Positions 11,357 to 24,462 of a stretch of DNA of 64,000 nt are shown piece by piece. Made by a program: the position numbers and the translations under genes. The notes beneath the pieces were generated by a model that saw only the letters and a list, made by a program, of their open reading frames with translations, had not been told where the DNA came from and searched no databases. The stretch spans positions 806,001 through 870,000 of the forward strand of contig JAVHNS010000007.1 of the NCBI GenBank assembly GCA_036872755.1. The letters are read 5' to 3'. The DNA is from Orbilia blumenaviensis. Taxonomy: Eukaryota > Ascomycota > Orbiliomycetes > Orbiliales > Orbiliaceae. The first letter of the stretch is position 1, and every line of letters begins with the position of its first letter.

Positions 11357-14300
11357 ATCACTCTCCAAATCACTCTTATCTTCCTCCTCGGTTATATAAT
11401 ACCTCTTATCTTTTTTTAATCCCGGGTTTGAAACAAAATTCTTTTTTATCTTTTTTATCTTTTTTATTTCTTTTCTTGTCAAAATATTTTTTTGCTCAAT
11501 TGTTTTATCGTCCGGGTGGGTTCCAAAAAACGGTGACGACGTTACGACCATTTGCTTTCTATGCGTTACGCTGTTACGACTTTTGCCTTTTGTGTTCAAA
11601 AAGATTTCCTTTAGCCTCGCGGCGACACCGATACCTCTCTAATGAACTATACCTTAATCTTTTAATACATTTTTTAAGTCTATTTTTGTTTCCTTTTGCT
11701 CCAGCGCTGTAATATGAGCAGGGCATTTTTTTGATTTGCAATTTTTCTTTGATCGGCCCCTAAGCACTTCTTTTGGTTACAAAGTTCGCTCGAAGCAATT
11801 CTCTTTCTTGTTTATTCTTATAATTGCACTCTCGTTCATTTTTCTGGATTTTTGAATGTCTTTATGCTGTGTTACTGGGCGGCGTACATACTACTTGTAG
11901 TAATAATTTAGTCGTCGGTTTGTTATCATTGCCCGGAGGGAGAGGTATTCGGTGGTACACATCTGTTTTTTTGTTATTCGGTTTTGCTTGCAATTGTTGC
12001 TTCACGTCTTTCTTTCAAGTCCCTGATCTCTCAATGGAAAAATTCACCAGAAAAAAGAAGACAAAAAAAAAAACGACTCTGCTTTTGGACATCTCTTAGT
12101 TTGAATTTCCGACCGATTCAACTTTGTTTGCTTTTACGCTCTTTTATTGCTTGCCGTATCAGTGGCAGCGTCTACTCACTCCAAAATTAGTTACTATTGC
12201 ATGTTTATAGACTTTTGAAAATGCGTCCACGCAATGGCACAAAACGCCTACTTTAGCTATTCAATGAAATTCCACTTTTGCAAAATCACTTGAATTCTCT
12301 CTAGCTCTATCACGATAAGACAATCAATCAATCGATTTCTAATTGACTTGAAGGTTCTAGACAGAACATATTCTAATTGATGCATCTCGAAATTACGGAA
12401 TACTACTATATATTACGCAACTAGACCCTGCGATTGGCCATGTTGATGCCATAGACATCTGCATATGGAATGGCATCTGGCCCTCACTTCGATAACTCTC
12501 CATGTCTATGAGGGAATTTTCCAAGGTTTTCCTATCGACTGGTTCTCCTGCCACCCTATATTCTTCTTTCTACCGAAGTACCGCTCCAGATTTCTGCCTA
12601 TTCGAACGAAACAGCTAGGGGAGAAAAAAAAAAAAAAAAGGGTAGGTCCACATGATGTCGAGACGAAAACGGTCAAGCATTAATCTTCTATTTTTCTTGT
12701 CGAACCCGCAACAACTGTTCCCCTTCCATTGGCTCTGCTCCCATTGCCCGAGCGGGCTACACTGTTACAGAATTTCCAAGTCGTCACACCCACCTACATA
12801 TCCTGAGCCCTGTTCTGTGTCGTCGGTCCGGTATTACAGACAAATGACGCTATTATAATATACCATTTTTGAGACCGGCTTGCCGTTTATGTTTAAAGTG
12901 TTTCCGTTTTAGAGATGACCTTAGCTTTTTCAGATCTTAAAAACTTAAGCATGATACTAAGCAATCGAGCTTGCATGGTTTTGGAGAATCTTCCCTCACT
13001 CTCCCCTCTGCCCGTGCAGACAACTTGGAACATTGAAAGGCTTCACTGCGTAACCTTGGGGAATTCTTGGAAGCGGCGGTCTAATTGGCTTAAGCCTCCC
13101 TGTCGACCCTGGTTTCTCATGGACTTTCCATAACCAAGGGATAGTATGTAGAGCCAACCAGCACCAAAGACCCAAAGATAAATGTCGGGGCATCTCCGAA
13201 TGCGAACGGCGCCAGGTAAGACAGTGGCTTTCATCGTTCATGATTCTACGATTTCGATTTATAAAGCTGCATCGGGGCAAAGGGGGGGAACAGGTGGGAA
13301 CAAAAAGAACATTCGTCCGAGGTACCTGTCTACAAGCATAACAAACACGGTATAGGGCCGAATTACCATAGAATACTCCTTGACCGGTTTGAACATGTTT
13401 GAGGTCAAACGTCTGCTCAGCAGGAAGGTTGGATGTTTGTGGCCAGCAACAAAACGGAATGCCCACACGAGAGGCACATCGTGATCCTGGTGACAAAATA
13501 GAAAAGGAAGTAGGGTGGGGGTAGCTGTTTTTAGACGCCTAAAAGCAATCCTTTTCTGTTCAAGAGGGTCTTACTTTTTTTTGTTAAAAATTTTTTTAAA
13601 TTCGAAATCTAGCTTCTCGATTCGTCGAAATGGATGATTTATTGCGGGACCCACGCTGCGGGACCTAGCTCTAGCTCTGCTCAAGGTTTCCCCACGTTCG
13701 TTTTCGATGCATCTACTGTGTACGGATGGTGGGGAGATGAAATGAGGGAAACCCACGGAGCTGGAACGTGGAGGGTAGGTACTGCTCTTGATGCAAGAAG
13801 CAAGGGAGCTATGGTGCCCCTCAGACGTGTACATACGTCTACATGTAGGTCTTATTCAATCTGCGATTCTATTTTTTTTATTTTTTTTGAGCTCGCGACA
13901 TGCAGCTTGCAGCTTTGAGATTGAAAGACTTTCTTTTTTTTAAGTAAATTCTCGACTTTAATGAATGTAGTAGAGTGGGTCCACCCACGGATATGTTTTT
14001 CCACAAACAACCCCCCGCTAACAGTTGTACAAACATGAGGATGCTGCACAGATAGATCCACATCAGATAAAAATAAAAATTAAAGTAGGGTTTTTTTTTT
14101 TTTCCATGGGTATCATTTCGCAAACTTTCGAGGTCTTGGGGGTCCACTTCTTTGGATCCTTGGTAGACCAAATGGATTGATTTCGGAAGGTCAAGTTTCT
14201 CCCCTCCAATCCGCAGGAGCATTTTATGCATAGTCTGCATCTGCGTCGGTCACTGAGAGTGGGTGAGAGGGTGCGATGTTTGAAAGCGCAAAGAAACATC

Positions 14301-17067
14301 TTTTGCATTTCGGGAGAACATGACAAAAAATTATAGCGCATTAGCTCCGAACAGCCCACATAGAAGAAAACTTCACTAAAAGGAGTTGTCTTATGTAGCT
14401 GTAACGTTGCACAAAGGAGGGCTTGAGCGCCGCTCCGCTTACCGATATCACTTACGGGACATGTATGTACACGGGGGGGCCGTAATCGATCTATCAACGT
14501 GTCCGAAATTCGATTGTTCCCCCTTGAACCCCCCTGCTCGAGATAGGTTGAATCTTGAGCTCTTGAGCTCTAGCGAATTTTCACTTCTGGGAGCTGGAGC
14601 GCTCCACCCCGCTGTGTTTCAGTTACACAGAAATTTCGTGTATGGGTAAAACATTCCTTCGGAATCTTCAGAGTTGTGTGCGTGTCTCGAAATTTGAAAA
14701 AAAAAATTTTTAAGTGAGGGTTTATATCGATATGGGATCTCGATCCGTTTCACGAAAATTTATTTCCCTCCCTCTTATCATGTTTGGCAGTTCGGGACCA
14801 CGTCAACCCACGAAGAAAAAAAAAAAAAAAAAAAAAAAGTGGGTCAACTATCCGAGGTTGAAGATTTCTGATCCATAAGCAACGTAAGGGACGCATATTG
14901 AAGCCTGTCCCTATGCATGTAATTGCTTGGCTGGTCAACGTTCAACCTGGTTCTTCGCAGCTATGCGGATTTGACAAGGTTGAGAGAAGAATGTCAGATT
15001 GCGAAGAAAACAAAAACACCATGGCCATGGGGGAGGCGTAATAGTGGCCTGAGCTTTACTCGACTTGGCTCGGTGATCCCGGCTTTTTAGATGATACTTC
15101 GTCTGATCATTTAAAAAAAAATCATGATGAATCTAATGTGGGTTTTGCATCGTTTCATTGTCGCAGTTCGGTTGGAGTTGAATACTGTGCAACCATGTTG
15201 GATCGGCAACACACATCCGCTTTAGGCGCCCCTGGGGCCTGGTGTCATGGACGTCATGGACTGGGTTTAATTTGATCCTTGGCTTGTACATGTTCAAAAC
15301 TAAGAGAGGGATATATTTTATGCCAGGATATAAATCTTAAATCATAGAATTGTCTTGCAGAACGACCAGGTAGACCCCTTGAATAAAAGGGGGCTTATAC
15401 GGATGACTGTACCGTAGACAGGAGATATTGGGCACACATCTATTAGAGTTGGTTTTTGGGCTTAAGGTTACCTATCACCGCGATCATGACACTTTGTCCA
15501 TTTCGCTGTATAATCGTTCCTGTTGAGACGTTAGTCTTGGCCTTAGGCGCTAGCTGCCAATATATGTTGACTTCAGCTAGTTGATATTATGATATTGCTG
15601 TTTGAGGCGCTTAATTATGATTCTGCAAGCCTATCAGTCAGTACTGATTTACCTGTATACGCGAGTTAAACCATAGCTCAAGCTATAATGATGTAGTATG
15701 TATCAATGGCGGTTAATCCTGGTAGCATTCTCATATTCGTGTTTATTACTTCCCTGAGCTCCGGTACCATGTTAGCGGCCCGCCCCTTGTGGGTAGTCCC
15801 GCCTGTTCGATCATGCGTATCAGTTAAGGGAGCTGTCTCTGAATAGGTTTAGGATTAGGGACACCGCAAATAATACCCACCGCCTGGGGCCTGCAGTGCG
15901 CTAAGACTGGAGCCAGCTATAATATATCAGGTGGCCTCAGAAGTTTTCGAATTTACTGGATTCGACAACAGCTTCAAGATTAATATACAGGTTGCAATTG
16001 ATGATGCATTTCCATCAATGCGCCGTCCTATAATCTAAATCATAACAAGTGGCTGGGCTTAAGGGGTCTGTAAGCTACTGTGTGCCGTATTTTAGTATTG
16101 TAGCTAGAGTTTGGAGACGTATTCTCGAAGTTCTTGAACCTTCTGAGTCGAATACTGTGTTGTTTTTGTTGCATGCCAGAACCCCCCTCTGGGAACAATA
16201 ACTCTCGACCTGGAGCGGTTAATTCCCAGACAAAATCCGGAGTCGAACCGTCGAATCCACAATCTCGTACCCGTCGGCATGTAATACCACACTGTGATAG
16301 CAAGCATTGGCGCTTCCGCGGATCCGGCTGCGTTACTGCATTTGGGCGCATCGAGTCGAAGCTGGTGGCTTGCGATAGTGTGAATGGCTTCTGCATAAGT
16401 GGTCTATGCATAGCAATCACACAAAGGAGCTAGCTTCATTTGCCCCACATTCTGGCAGATGACCCCCTTCGGATCAAATGATGGTGAGGCCATTCGTTAT
16501 TAGCCCATAGACTCCCGTACGAAGCTGAATAAATGCCGTTGATGAATTCCCGGGCCGGGAGGTACCGGGATATTGAAGGGGGTTTGCAGGAGTTGATTGG
16601 CTTGGCTATAACATAATGGGGAGCTTAGAAGGTTGGATTTGAAAGTTCTTTGGGTTGGTCCTGCATGGGGAGCTGTAGCTATAGCTGAAGAGTAAGCTGC
16701 AGATTGTACCGGTACAAGTTCATGCATTTACTAAAGAGCTGAACAAATTGGATATTTGGAGACTGGGGGTTTCGGGGTTGTGCTTTACAAGAAGCCATGA
16801 GTCTTGAGAGACAGTCTATGAAGCTTTGTAGACGACTAGTGGTGATACCAAGTTTGTGCCATTGGAAGCTTGAAGCTCTCGAGTTATCTCGATGTTGAAG
16901 GTGTGACGTTGCCATGCAACACAAAAGGCCCGTCGCCTAGAAGCGCAGTTGCGGGAACTGTCGCGTCGCCTGCCCCGTTGACCCCAGCATTCCCCAAACC
17001 TTGATGCATCATGTCGTAGCGCCAGACCATATAACCTGACATCACATCTTCAATCTTGTCGCTTATC
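11357..17067. other. Intergenic region, no supportable gene
   Basis: The first few hundred bases after the C2H2 stop are T-rich, as expected of a 3' UTR. The remainder has only short frames with no recognisable domain. Homopolymer stretches occur, notably at 14816-14838. A sequence resembling a tRNA B box on the minus strand near 16240 lacks a foldable T-stem and was not called. Near 15-16.4 kb the sequence resembles decayed DNA, but no mobile element could be named. Confidence 0.6.
14816..14838. repeat. Poly(A) tract, about 23 nt
   Basis: Uninterrupted A run in the intergenic region. No retroposon body or duplicated flank was recognised. Confidence 0.95.
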
Positions 17068-19977
17068 ATGGCGTCCGGATTACAGAACCCAACTTCGACA
17101 TGGGAACTCGTTTCCGGACAGTATTATCGGAAGTTCACAGTGTTCACGCCGTCGTGGACTCAAGATGAGGACTTCAACCTGGATGACTACCTCGTAGCTG
17201 GGGCGCCTTTTGGTGGCGCACTTGGTATGATGACTACCGTATTCTCGGACCTTAAGTTTGAAGACGTGCTGATGTAGACCTTATCTGTAGCATTATGGAA
17301 GGACCCCCGAAAGTTCCATGCCTACCAGGGCGGCCCGTCCGCAAAGCCTCATATTATAGTTTGCAACCTTGCTGGTGGCTTACTACGTCGAGTAACGGTA
17401 TGATGTCTGTCTCTCAGCATCAGGCTAGTTTGATAAGGGGTGGTGATTGACACATGTATAGTGGGATAGGGGAGCAATACAAGCTATAGGATGGTCGGAT
17501 GACGAGCATCTACTCGTCGTAACAACAGACGGATCGGTTCGCTGCTATTACGACCTACAAGGGAACTTTACGCAATTCTCACTGGGAGCGGTATGATGTA
17601 TATCTGGATATCATGTTGGGAATAGCGACTGAGAAATTTCGAAATAGGATGCTGAAGAACATGGAGTGGTATCGTGTCGATTCTGGGGCACTGGATTTGT
17701 GGCACTACTCGCAAATAATGTCTTCGTCGCAGTTAATCGATACGACGAACCACGCCCACGCCCACTCGCTCCTCCGAAACTACCATCTCCTGAATCAAAG
17801 ATCCATTCTTGGGCTATAATACCGCCAAACTACTCCGACTCTCGCCATGTGGAGGTTATTATGGCCACGGACCAGACCATCTTGATAGTGGACGCAACAG
17901 AGTCTCAGGATCAGATTTTGCAAAATGGCCCATTCCATCACATCAGTGTTAGCCCGAATGGTAGTTACGTTGCGCTTTACACGGGGGATGGGAAGGTTTG
18001 GGTTATTGATGTGAAATTCCAGCAAAAGCTTAGTGAATATGATTCTGGAAAGACCGATGAGATCCCGCTTGACGTCCAATGGTGTGGGATAGACAGTGTG
18101 GTACTGGTCTGGGAGGACGAAGTGCACATGGTTGGACCAGCTGGGGCGGCCTTAAGATGGTATTATGATAGTCGAGTGAATTTGGTCCCTGAAATGGATG
18201 GTATTCGGATGATTACCACGGAGAAGTGCGAGTTTCTCCAACGAGTTCCAGGTAAGAAAGCCTTCTGGATGGATTACGGACCGGATTGGATTTAACAGTC
18301 TGGTAGATGTGACAAGGTCTATATTCGAATTTGGATCCTCGTCACCGCCAGCTGGGCTACTGGAGGCGGTTGGCCACCTTGACCGCAAATCACCTAAAGC
18401 AGACGACGCGATACAACTTATTAGGCCAAGCCTACCGGAGGCTGTAGCAGCCTGCGTCCAGGCAGCGGGTCATGAATTTGATACTGACTGGCAGAAACAA
18501 TTGCTCAAGGCGGCGTCCTTTGGAAAGTCTGTGCTCGAACTCTACAATAGCGACGACTTTGTAGAGATGTGTAAAACCCTTAGAGTCCTGAATGCTGTCA
18601 GATTCTATGAGGTTGGCTTTGGCATCACAGCAGACCAGCTTGAAAGGTTAACGCCAGACAAGCTCATCGAACGACTAGTGGCACGACAGGAGCATCTGCT
18701 TGCGCTGAGGATTTCAGACTACCTTAGTCTTCCGACCGACAAGATATATATCCATTGGGCTTGTATGAAAGTCAAACTCTCAGTAGACGACGAAGATACT
18801 ATATGCCGAACTATCGTTTCAAAACTTTCGGGCAAGAGAGGTATCGCTTTCGACGAAATTGCAAAGTCTGCGTTTGAAGAAGGAAGAGGAAGGCTTGCAA
18901 CTCAAGTAAGTCCTGTACTAAGTGCAGTTCTCTTAAGACCCGTGCTAATACTGAGATAGCTACTTAACTATGAACCACGAGCCGGGCGACAAGTGCCGCT
19001 GTTGATGAGCATGGAAGAGGATGAAATTGCACTAGACAAGGCTATCGAGAGCATGGATTCAGACTTGGTTTTTTATGTTTTACTCCATCTCAAAAAGAAG
19101 TTGCCTATTGCAACGTTCTTCAGGATAATCAACGACCGCCCTCTGGCTTACAGTTTGATTGAGACTTCCGCCAGAACTATTGACACAGAGCTCTTGAAAG
19201 ATCTATATTACCAGGATGATCGAAAATCTGATGGGGCTAATGTGATCCTCAAGGAATCTCTGCTGCAGGAGGTCAGAATTACTGTCACATGTCAATCGGG
19301 AGTATTGCTAACTGCATATAGAATTTCACGACTCGAATCGACAAGTTGAAATTAGCAAGCAAGTTGCTCAAAGACTCGAAGGAACACGCTTTGGATTCTT
19401 CTGTAGGTATTCCATCTACAAATCTTTCCGAGAGCTATACACTAATCAAATTAAACAGGCCCTCGAAGAAAGCATAAAACTTCTCACAATTCAGGAATCA
19501 CTCGAACGTGACATTTTCGAAGAAACCTTTGTCAGCCTGTCTCTCAATGACACGATCTTCAAGCTTACTCGACTCGGTTTCCACCCTCGCGCCAACAAAA
19601 TAAGAAGTGAATTCAAAATGCCCGACAAGCGTTTTTGGTGGATCAAGCTTCGAGGTCTTGTAGCAAAGAGAGAATGGGCGGAGATAGAAGAGTGGAGCAA
19701 ATTGAAGACATCACCGATTGGATGGGAGCCATTCTTCAATGAGTGCTTGTCAGCAGGGAACACGAAAGTTGCATCAATATTTATTCCTAAGTGCAGGAAC
19801 TTGAACCATACAGAGAGAATAAATATGTGGGTTCAATGTGGGATGGTTGTCAAAGCGGGAGAAGAAGCACTCCTGGCTAAGGATTATAATGCGCTTGAGG
19901 GCCTTTTACCGAAGGCGATGGGCGCAGCTGTTCCGGAGATTCAGAAGATGATGCAAAAGCTTCGCCCTGGGCGATAA
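17068..19977 (+). CDS. VPS16: VPS16, HOPS/CORVET core subunit
   Basis: Class C vacuolar sorting protein. It is a shared subunit of the HOPS and CORVET tethering complexes that bind Rab and SNARE proteins during endosome/vacuole fusion. Eight exons were assembled: 17068-17224, 17291-17397, 17462-17590, 17648-18251, 18307-18905, 18960-19271, 19322-19402 and 19459-19977, giving 835 residues, close to the family's usual size. The N-terminal half is the Vps16 beta-propeller region (for example AIGWSDDEHLL and NGSYVALYTGDGKVWVIDVK). The C-terminal half is the alpha-solenoid with hallmark stretches QLLKAASFGKSVL, DLYYQDDR, PDKRFWWIKLRGLVAKREWA and PIGWEPFFNECLSAGN. All junctions keep phase and are supported by family conservation. 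It is convergent with the kinesin gene downstream. Confidence 0.97.
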
Positions 19978-20393
19978 TCGTCGCCAGACTATACAATAGC
20001 ACCCTCAAGAATAGCCTGTTTTACTCATACTTTTCTCCATTTCTTACTATTTAGACAACCTAGCGATTTATCTACGTTCAGCACTAGCTAGATACCATAG
20101 CATTCCGTTCTCATATTCCAATTCAATTGAAACCTAAAAGAGTCTTAAACATTAAGCTATTAGGCATATGCACCTTGCTCAACCATCAAAGCCTATAATT
20201 AATAACGAGACCTTAACGCAATGAAACCAAAAAGCCAGCCCGAATAAATGTAGAGTCCCCTTAAGAACTCCAGAGACAGTTACAAAACGCAAGTCATACT
20301 CCTCCGAAAGCCCCCTTCCGAACCGTCCCAAAAAATGCACTAACATACGTACATGGAAAGAAAGTAGAAGGAAGCCAGTTCCCACCAGTGTAA
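19978..20393. other. Intergenic spacer between convergent VPS16 and kinesin
   Basis: AT-rich 416-nt spacer holding the 3' ends of two convergent genes. No frame or RNA gene recognised. Confidence 0.7.
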
Positions 20394-22203
20394 TTAGCAA
20401 TTAACAGGTAATTCTTGAAGGTGCCTAACCTTCCCTACAAACCTTCCAGTATCATCCGCTAATTTCTTCCTGAAATTACCCAAATCCTTCATTAGATCCT
20501 CCAAATGCAAGGACAAGTCTGCGTCGATCTCCTCCTCCTCTTCTTCTTCATCATAGATCATGCTATTTTCCTTGTCTTCTGGATCAGGGACAGGTGGGAT
20601 TGGGTTCTTCAAACTCTCTAAGGCAAGCTTCAGATGTAACTTCAAAGCGTCATTCTGTGTCTGCAAACTCCTGATCTTGCATTCCGCGATTTGGCGGTTC
20701 TCCTCCATCAGTTGTTGCATACGTTCTACCTGTTTCTGGTATTCTTCCAGCTGGGCGTTTTGTGACTCTGTCTGCTTCTTTGTCACATTGGCCTGTGATA
20801 AGCTGAGCTGAAGGTTTCTGATTGTCTCCGACATCTCGTCAATCTGGGCATCGCGCGCAGCGCTGGAACGCTGGTCTTGATTGATGACGGCGCGCAACTG
20901 GATATTCTTTGCCTGATCAGCATACCTTAGCGTAGAGAGCGTTTCATCGTAGTCGGTAGGGGAAATGCATGCAATCATAGCCGTTTTGCTGTTTCCACCA
21001 AGAGAGTCTTTCAACAACCAAGTTAGGACCGAGTCTCGATATGGGACGACATCTTTACGACGAGGGTTGTTCCCGGACTCTGCTAGAGCGGCAATGACTC
21101 TCCCTAGAGTCGTAAGAGACTTGTTGATGTTTGAACCCTCACGGAGACGTTGACCTGTCGCTTCCGTGGATTTGGCCCTTTCTGAACCAGCGAGATCCAC
21201 GAGCCTAATCCTCGCGAGCCTTTCAGTCGTTTCATCTCGCTCCATGTCGTGGTACATTTGCTTTAAAATCAGCGTGAAGACGGCATGTGAACGACTGGAC
21301 ATGTCATTCATCTTCGTCGCTGCGACGGAACGACTCTGAGACTTTTTCGTTAGTCTGGATCGGTGGTTTTATCATAAGGGTATGCGAGACTTACAGTATC
21401 CCCTAGCCTCAAATATTTCAGAACCTCCTGTAAGCTCTTGACTGGCACTTCCGTCAGGTCTTTAATATAAGGCCCATCCGTTGGCGATTCTCGAACTTTA
21501 AGGTAGTAAGGAGTTTCCTTTCGCGGGACCAATAGATCCCTAACATGCTCGTTGTAAACCTCGAAGTACGACACCCTGACACTATAACTGATGTTTGGTA
21601 CATCGCTGCTTTCGATTCGCTGGAACAGATCTTCACAAGTTCTTGGAATCAAACCAGGTTTCTCAGCGGTTCCCATCATCGAATAGCTCTTCCCAGAACC
21701 TGTCTGCCCATATGCAAAGATACAGGTGTGGTATCCTTCAAAATTATGGTCCAAAAATTCCTCTCCGAGACAGTTGTAGATATCGTCTTGGTCGGCATAG
21801 TGTGGATCCTTGGGGTTGACAGACCAGAATGAATTGTCGAAGGTAAAGACTTTCTTTTCCAACTTGCGCTTCATGTGCTGGTCCATACTATTGGGTACAT
21901 ACAGAGTCGTAGATTGGTTATTCGGGTTCATTTCGACAATACATGGTGCTTCTTTTTCGAGTTCTACAGTTACTGGTTTTAGCTTATTGTCCGATAAAGA
22001 CCGGGTGAGACCAATAGCTTCGTACCTCTTGGAAGAAGAGATCTAACTCTGACGACGACTTTGACATTTCCGGCGCCTTGGTGTTCTGCGCCCTTTGCCT
22101 GTTGCTGCTGCGCTACTTCTCGGTACCCTCTGAACTGTGCTGGCGTGCTAGACCGCAGTGAAGGGGTCGAAGCAGAGCTTCGCATTCGGGCTTCTGAAGC
22201 CAT
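20394..22203 (-). CDS. Short kinesin-3-type motor protein
   Basis: Microtubule motor of 562 residues from exons 22203-22026, 21963-21395 and 21335-20394 (minus strand). After a Ser/Gln-rich N-terminus of about 50 residues, the motor domain starts at [14 protein letters not shown]. The P-loop GQTGSGKS lies at about residues 145-152, switch I SSRSH at about 261-265, and switch II DLAGSE at about 296-301. The neck and stalk contain coiled-coil-forming heptads at about 395-485, then an acidic Glu-rich segment and a short tail. The motor resembles kinesin-3 (Unc-104/KIF1). The protein ends soon after the stalk, with no room for the FHA, DUF or PH cargo domains of full-length Unc-104. Short filamentous-fungal kinesin-3 proteins (NKin3/UncB type) have this form. 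It is divergently arranged with the TDG gene. Confidence 0.95.
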
Positions 22204-22787
22204 TTGGCTATGTGGTATCTAGGACGACGATGGTGAAGGAGTCGGGTATATTGATAGATGCTGTGTGATATTGGTAAGGAGATATTGGGAAAAGCGAAGA
22301 CACTTCGAACTTTTGAAATGAATGACATGCGACGTCGAGCCGCCGACTCGGTTGAAACAGCGACAGTGTTGTGGGATGTGTTGTGATTAGCGATAAACAA
22401 AGTTCCGAAAGAGGAATGGTCTAGCAACAGGGGCAGGAGCTTAGTCATAACTTGCAGCTCGGTTCCTCTAGTGGCCAAAAGCGCAAGGGGCTGGAAAGCC
22501 TCAAGGAACCCGATTCGACTCGAAACTGCGTGATAACGTTAGAGAATCAAGTCGCGGCTGAGGTGTCGTGAAGATTCATTCTTGATTGAGTGTCGTTATT
22601 GATCCTTCATATCCGCATACCCGCTGAGTCAGCTCCTCATTTTGCACAGGTACATGTACCTAGTGGCCCCTTATAAAGGGCGTGGAGGCCTCTTGTGCTA
22701 GCGCTAGACTATGGTGCTTCACATCCAGAATACTTTCAGTCCAAAGCCAAAATCTTCCATTGTTACTGAAAAATACATTTTTTATCA
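22204..22787. promoter_or_regulatory. Divergent promoter region between kinesin and TDG genes
   Basis: 584 nt shared upstream region of two divergently transcribed genes. It contains a perfect 12-bp palindrome GGTACATGTACC at 22649-22660, about 130 nt upstream of the TDG start and 450 nt upstream of the kinesin start. A regulatory role is inferred only from position and symmetry. Confidence 0.5.
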
Positions 22788-23853
22788 ATGGCGTCCAAAC
22801 GAGTCCTTCGCAGTACCTCCTCCCAAAAAGAGACACCTGCAACCGGAAATGTAGTAGTTGAGGAAAAAACCACAACTTTCAAGGGGACCATTGATAAGTT
22901 CTCGATGTCAACGTCAGAGTCAATGGCCTCGACTGTTGTTGAAGAATCAAAAGGTTCAGAAGAGACTACAAGAACATCGACCAAGAGAAAATATACAGAT
23001 GCCCTTTCATATAAACCCGGGGCTGCTCCTGGCGGCCCAAAGAAAAAGAATAGTTCATATGCCCCGCCATCGAAGTACGCCCACTTGAAGGGAGTCCCAG
23101 ATCAACTGGGTGAAAATATGTACTGCATGCTAATCGGCCTCAATCCGGGCATTGCTACTTCCCAAGCTGGGCACTGGTAAGCTAGCATTAATTTATACCA
23201 ATCGATGATCGGGCTAGAACATAGAATTTTAACTATCCAATTGTAGTTACGCGAACCCATCCAACTTGTTCTGGAGAATGCTACACCAAGGCGGTCTGAC
23301 AACGAGACAGTGCAAGCCGCAGGAGGACGAAATTCTCCCCGCTGAGTTCGGCCTGGGGACGACGAATATAGTAGGTCGTCCAACTGCAAGTCAAGCCGAG
23401 CTGTCCCTCGAGGAAATGGATGAGGGGGTTGCAGAACTTGAACGAAAATGTCGGCAATATCGACCAGAATCCGTTTGTTTGATTGGAAAGGCAATTTGGG
23501 AAAGTGTCTTCCGCTCGAAGCATGGGAGGAAAATGACGAAGACCGAGTTCAAATTTGGGTGGCAGAACGAAAAGGAGAATATGGGAGTCGACAAAAAGAA
23601 CGGATATCCCGGTGCTCGGATCTATGTAGTTGTGTCGACAAGCGGACTTGCCGCGGGGTACAGCCTAGAGTACAAACTCAAGCTATGGAAAGATCTTGGA
23701 AATTGGATCAATGAGAGGAGGGCTGAAAGGCTGGAGGAAGCGGCGGCCAAGGAAGAACCTGGGGAGTCCGCCGGGGAACCCGTTGGGGGGCCTTCTGAAC
23801 AACCAGCGAGCGCTGAAGCCTCTTCCTCGACCACCTCTGTGAAGGCAGAATAA
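22788..23853 (+). CDS. TDG: G/T(U) mismatch-specific DNA glycosylase (TDG/MUG family)
   Basis: Predicted base-excision repair enzyme that removes uracil or thymine from mismatches, in the uracil-DNA glycosylase superfamily. It has 331 residues from exons 22788-23176 and 23247-23853; the 70-nt intron splits the codon joining GH and CYANPSN. The N-terminus to about residue 100 is basic, Ser/Thr-rich and probably disordered. The active-site motif GLNPGIATSQ lies at 117-126, with N119 matching the catalytic Asn of TDG/MUG proteins. The following YANPSNLFWRML and the later VVVSTSGLAAGYS match the substrate-binding and DNA-intercalation loop regions of the family. The C-terminus is Glu/Ser-rich. 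Fission yeast Thp1 is the best-known fungal relative. It shares a divergent promoter with the kinesin gene. Confidence 0.93.
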
Positions 23854-24462
23854 CTCGTTCAGCTGGATTTCCATGCATGCTAATTCGATTACTCTATTTG
23901 TATTTTATAAAAATTATATCGTACTGTAATATAGGGAGGTCTAGATCTTTTATTTAGTTCATTCACCATACACTTATTCAAATATATGCACTCGGGAAAG
24001 ATCCTGACTACAATGAACGTCGGCGCAGATGGTGCTTTGACTGGGTGTATATAGTAGTTCATCTTTTGTTGTAATTATTCTTGGGCCTTTGGTCATAAGT
24101 TAACGCTATCAGGCTATCATTCGCTATTTGATATATTCGTGCCTTTGGACCTGGTCCGAAATATTGACTTCGTGGCCAGGCTGCTGCGTGCTGTGATTCT
24201 AATTTCGGCCCAAGCCGTGTTGCTCGTTAAATTTTGTCTTTGACAACTTTGTTAACAGCTAGTTTGGAGCTTGGAGCTAAGTTAACGTTTTGAACCCAAC
24301 ATCACTGATGGGCGTCAGAGTCCGTTAGAGACATTCAATTGAAGCTTCGAGTGACGAGCGAGACCCCCCTGGATCCTTGGTGCACCGGCCATCTAGGTGA
24401 AGAAACTGGCCAATCGACCACTGTGAGTTCGAGACGCTGTTGACCCCTCAATCTAAGCCGAA
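23854..24462. other. Intergenic spacer between TDG and TRM3
   Basis: 609 nt between two genes on the same strand. AT-rich just after the TDG stop (probable 3' UTR). The second half should hold the TRM3 promoter. No other feature seen. Confidence 0.7.

Noticed and set aside
10952..11599. 215-codon minus-strand frame over the end of the C2H2 gene
   Set aside because: Antisense shadow extended into the T-rich 3' flank, giving Lys-rich artefact sequence.
16230..16330. tRNA B-box-like sequence GGTTCGACTCC on the minus strand
   Set aside because: The flanking bases do not form a five-pair T-stem or an acceptor stem, and no convincing A box was found at the right distance.
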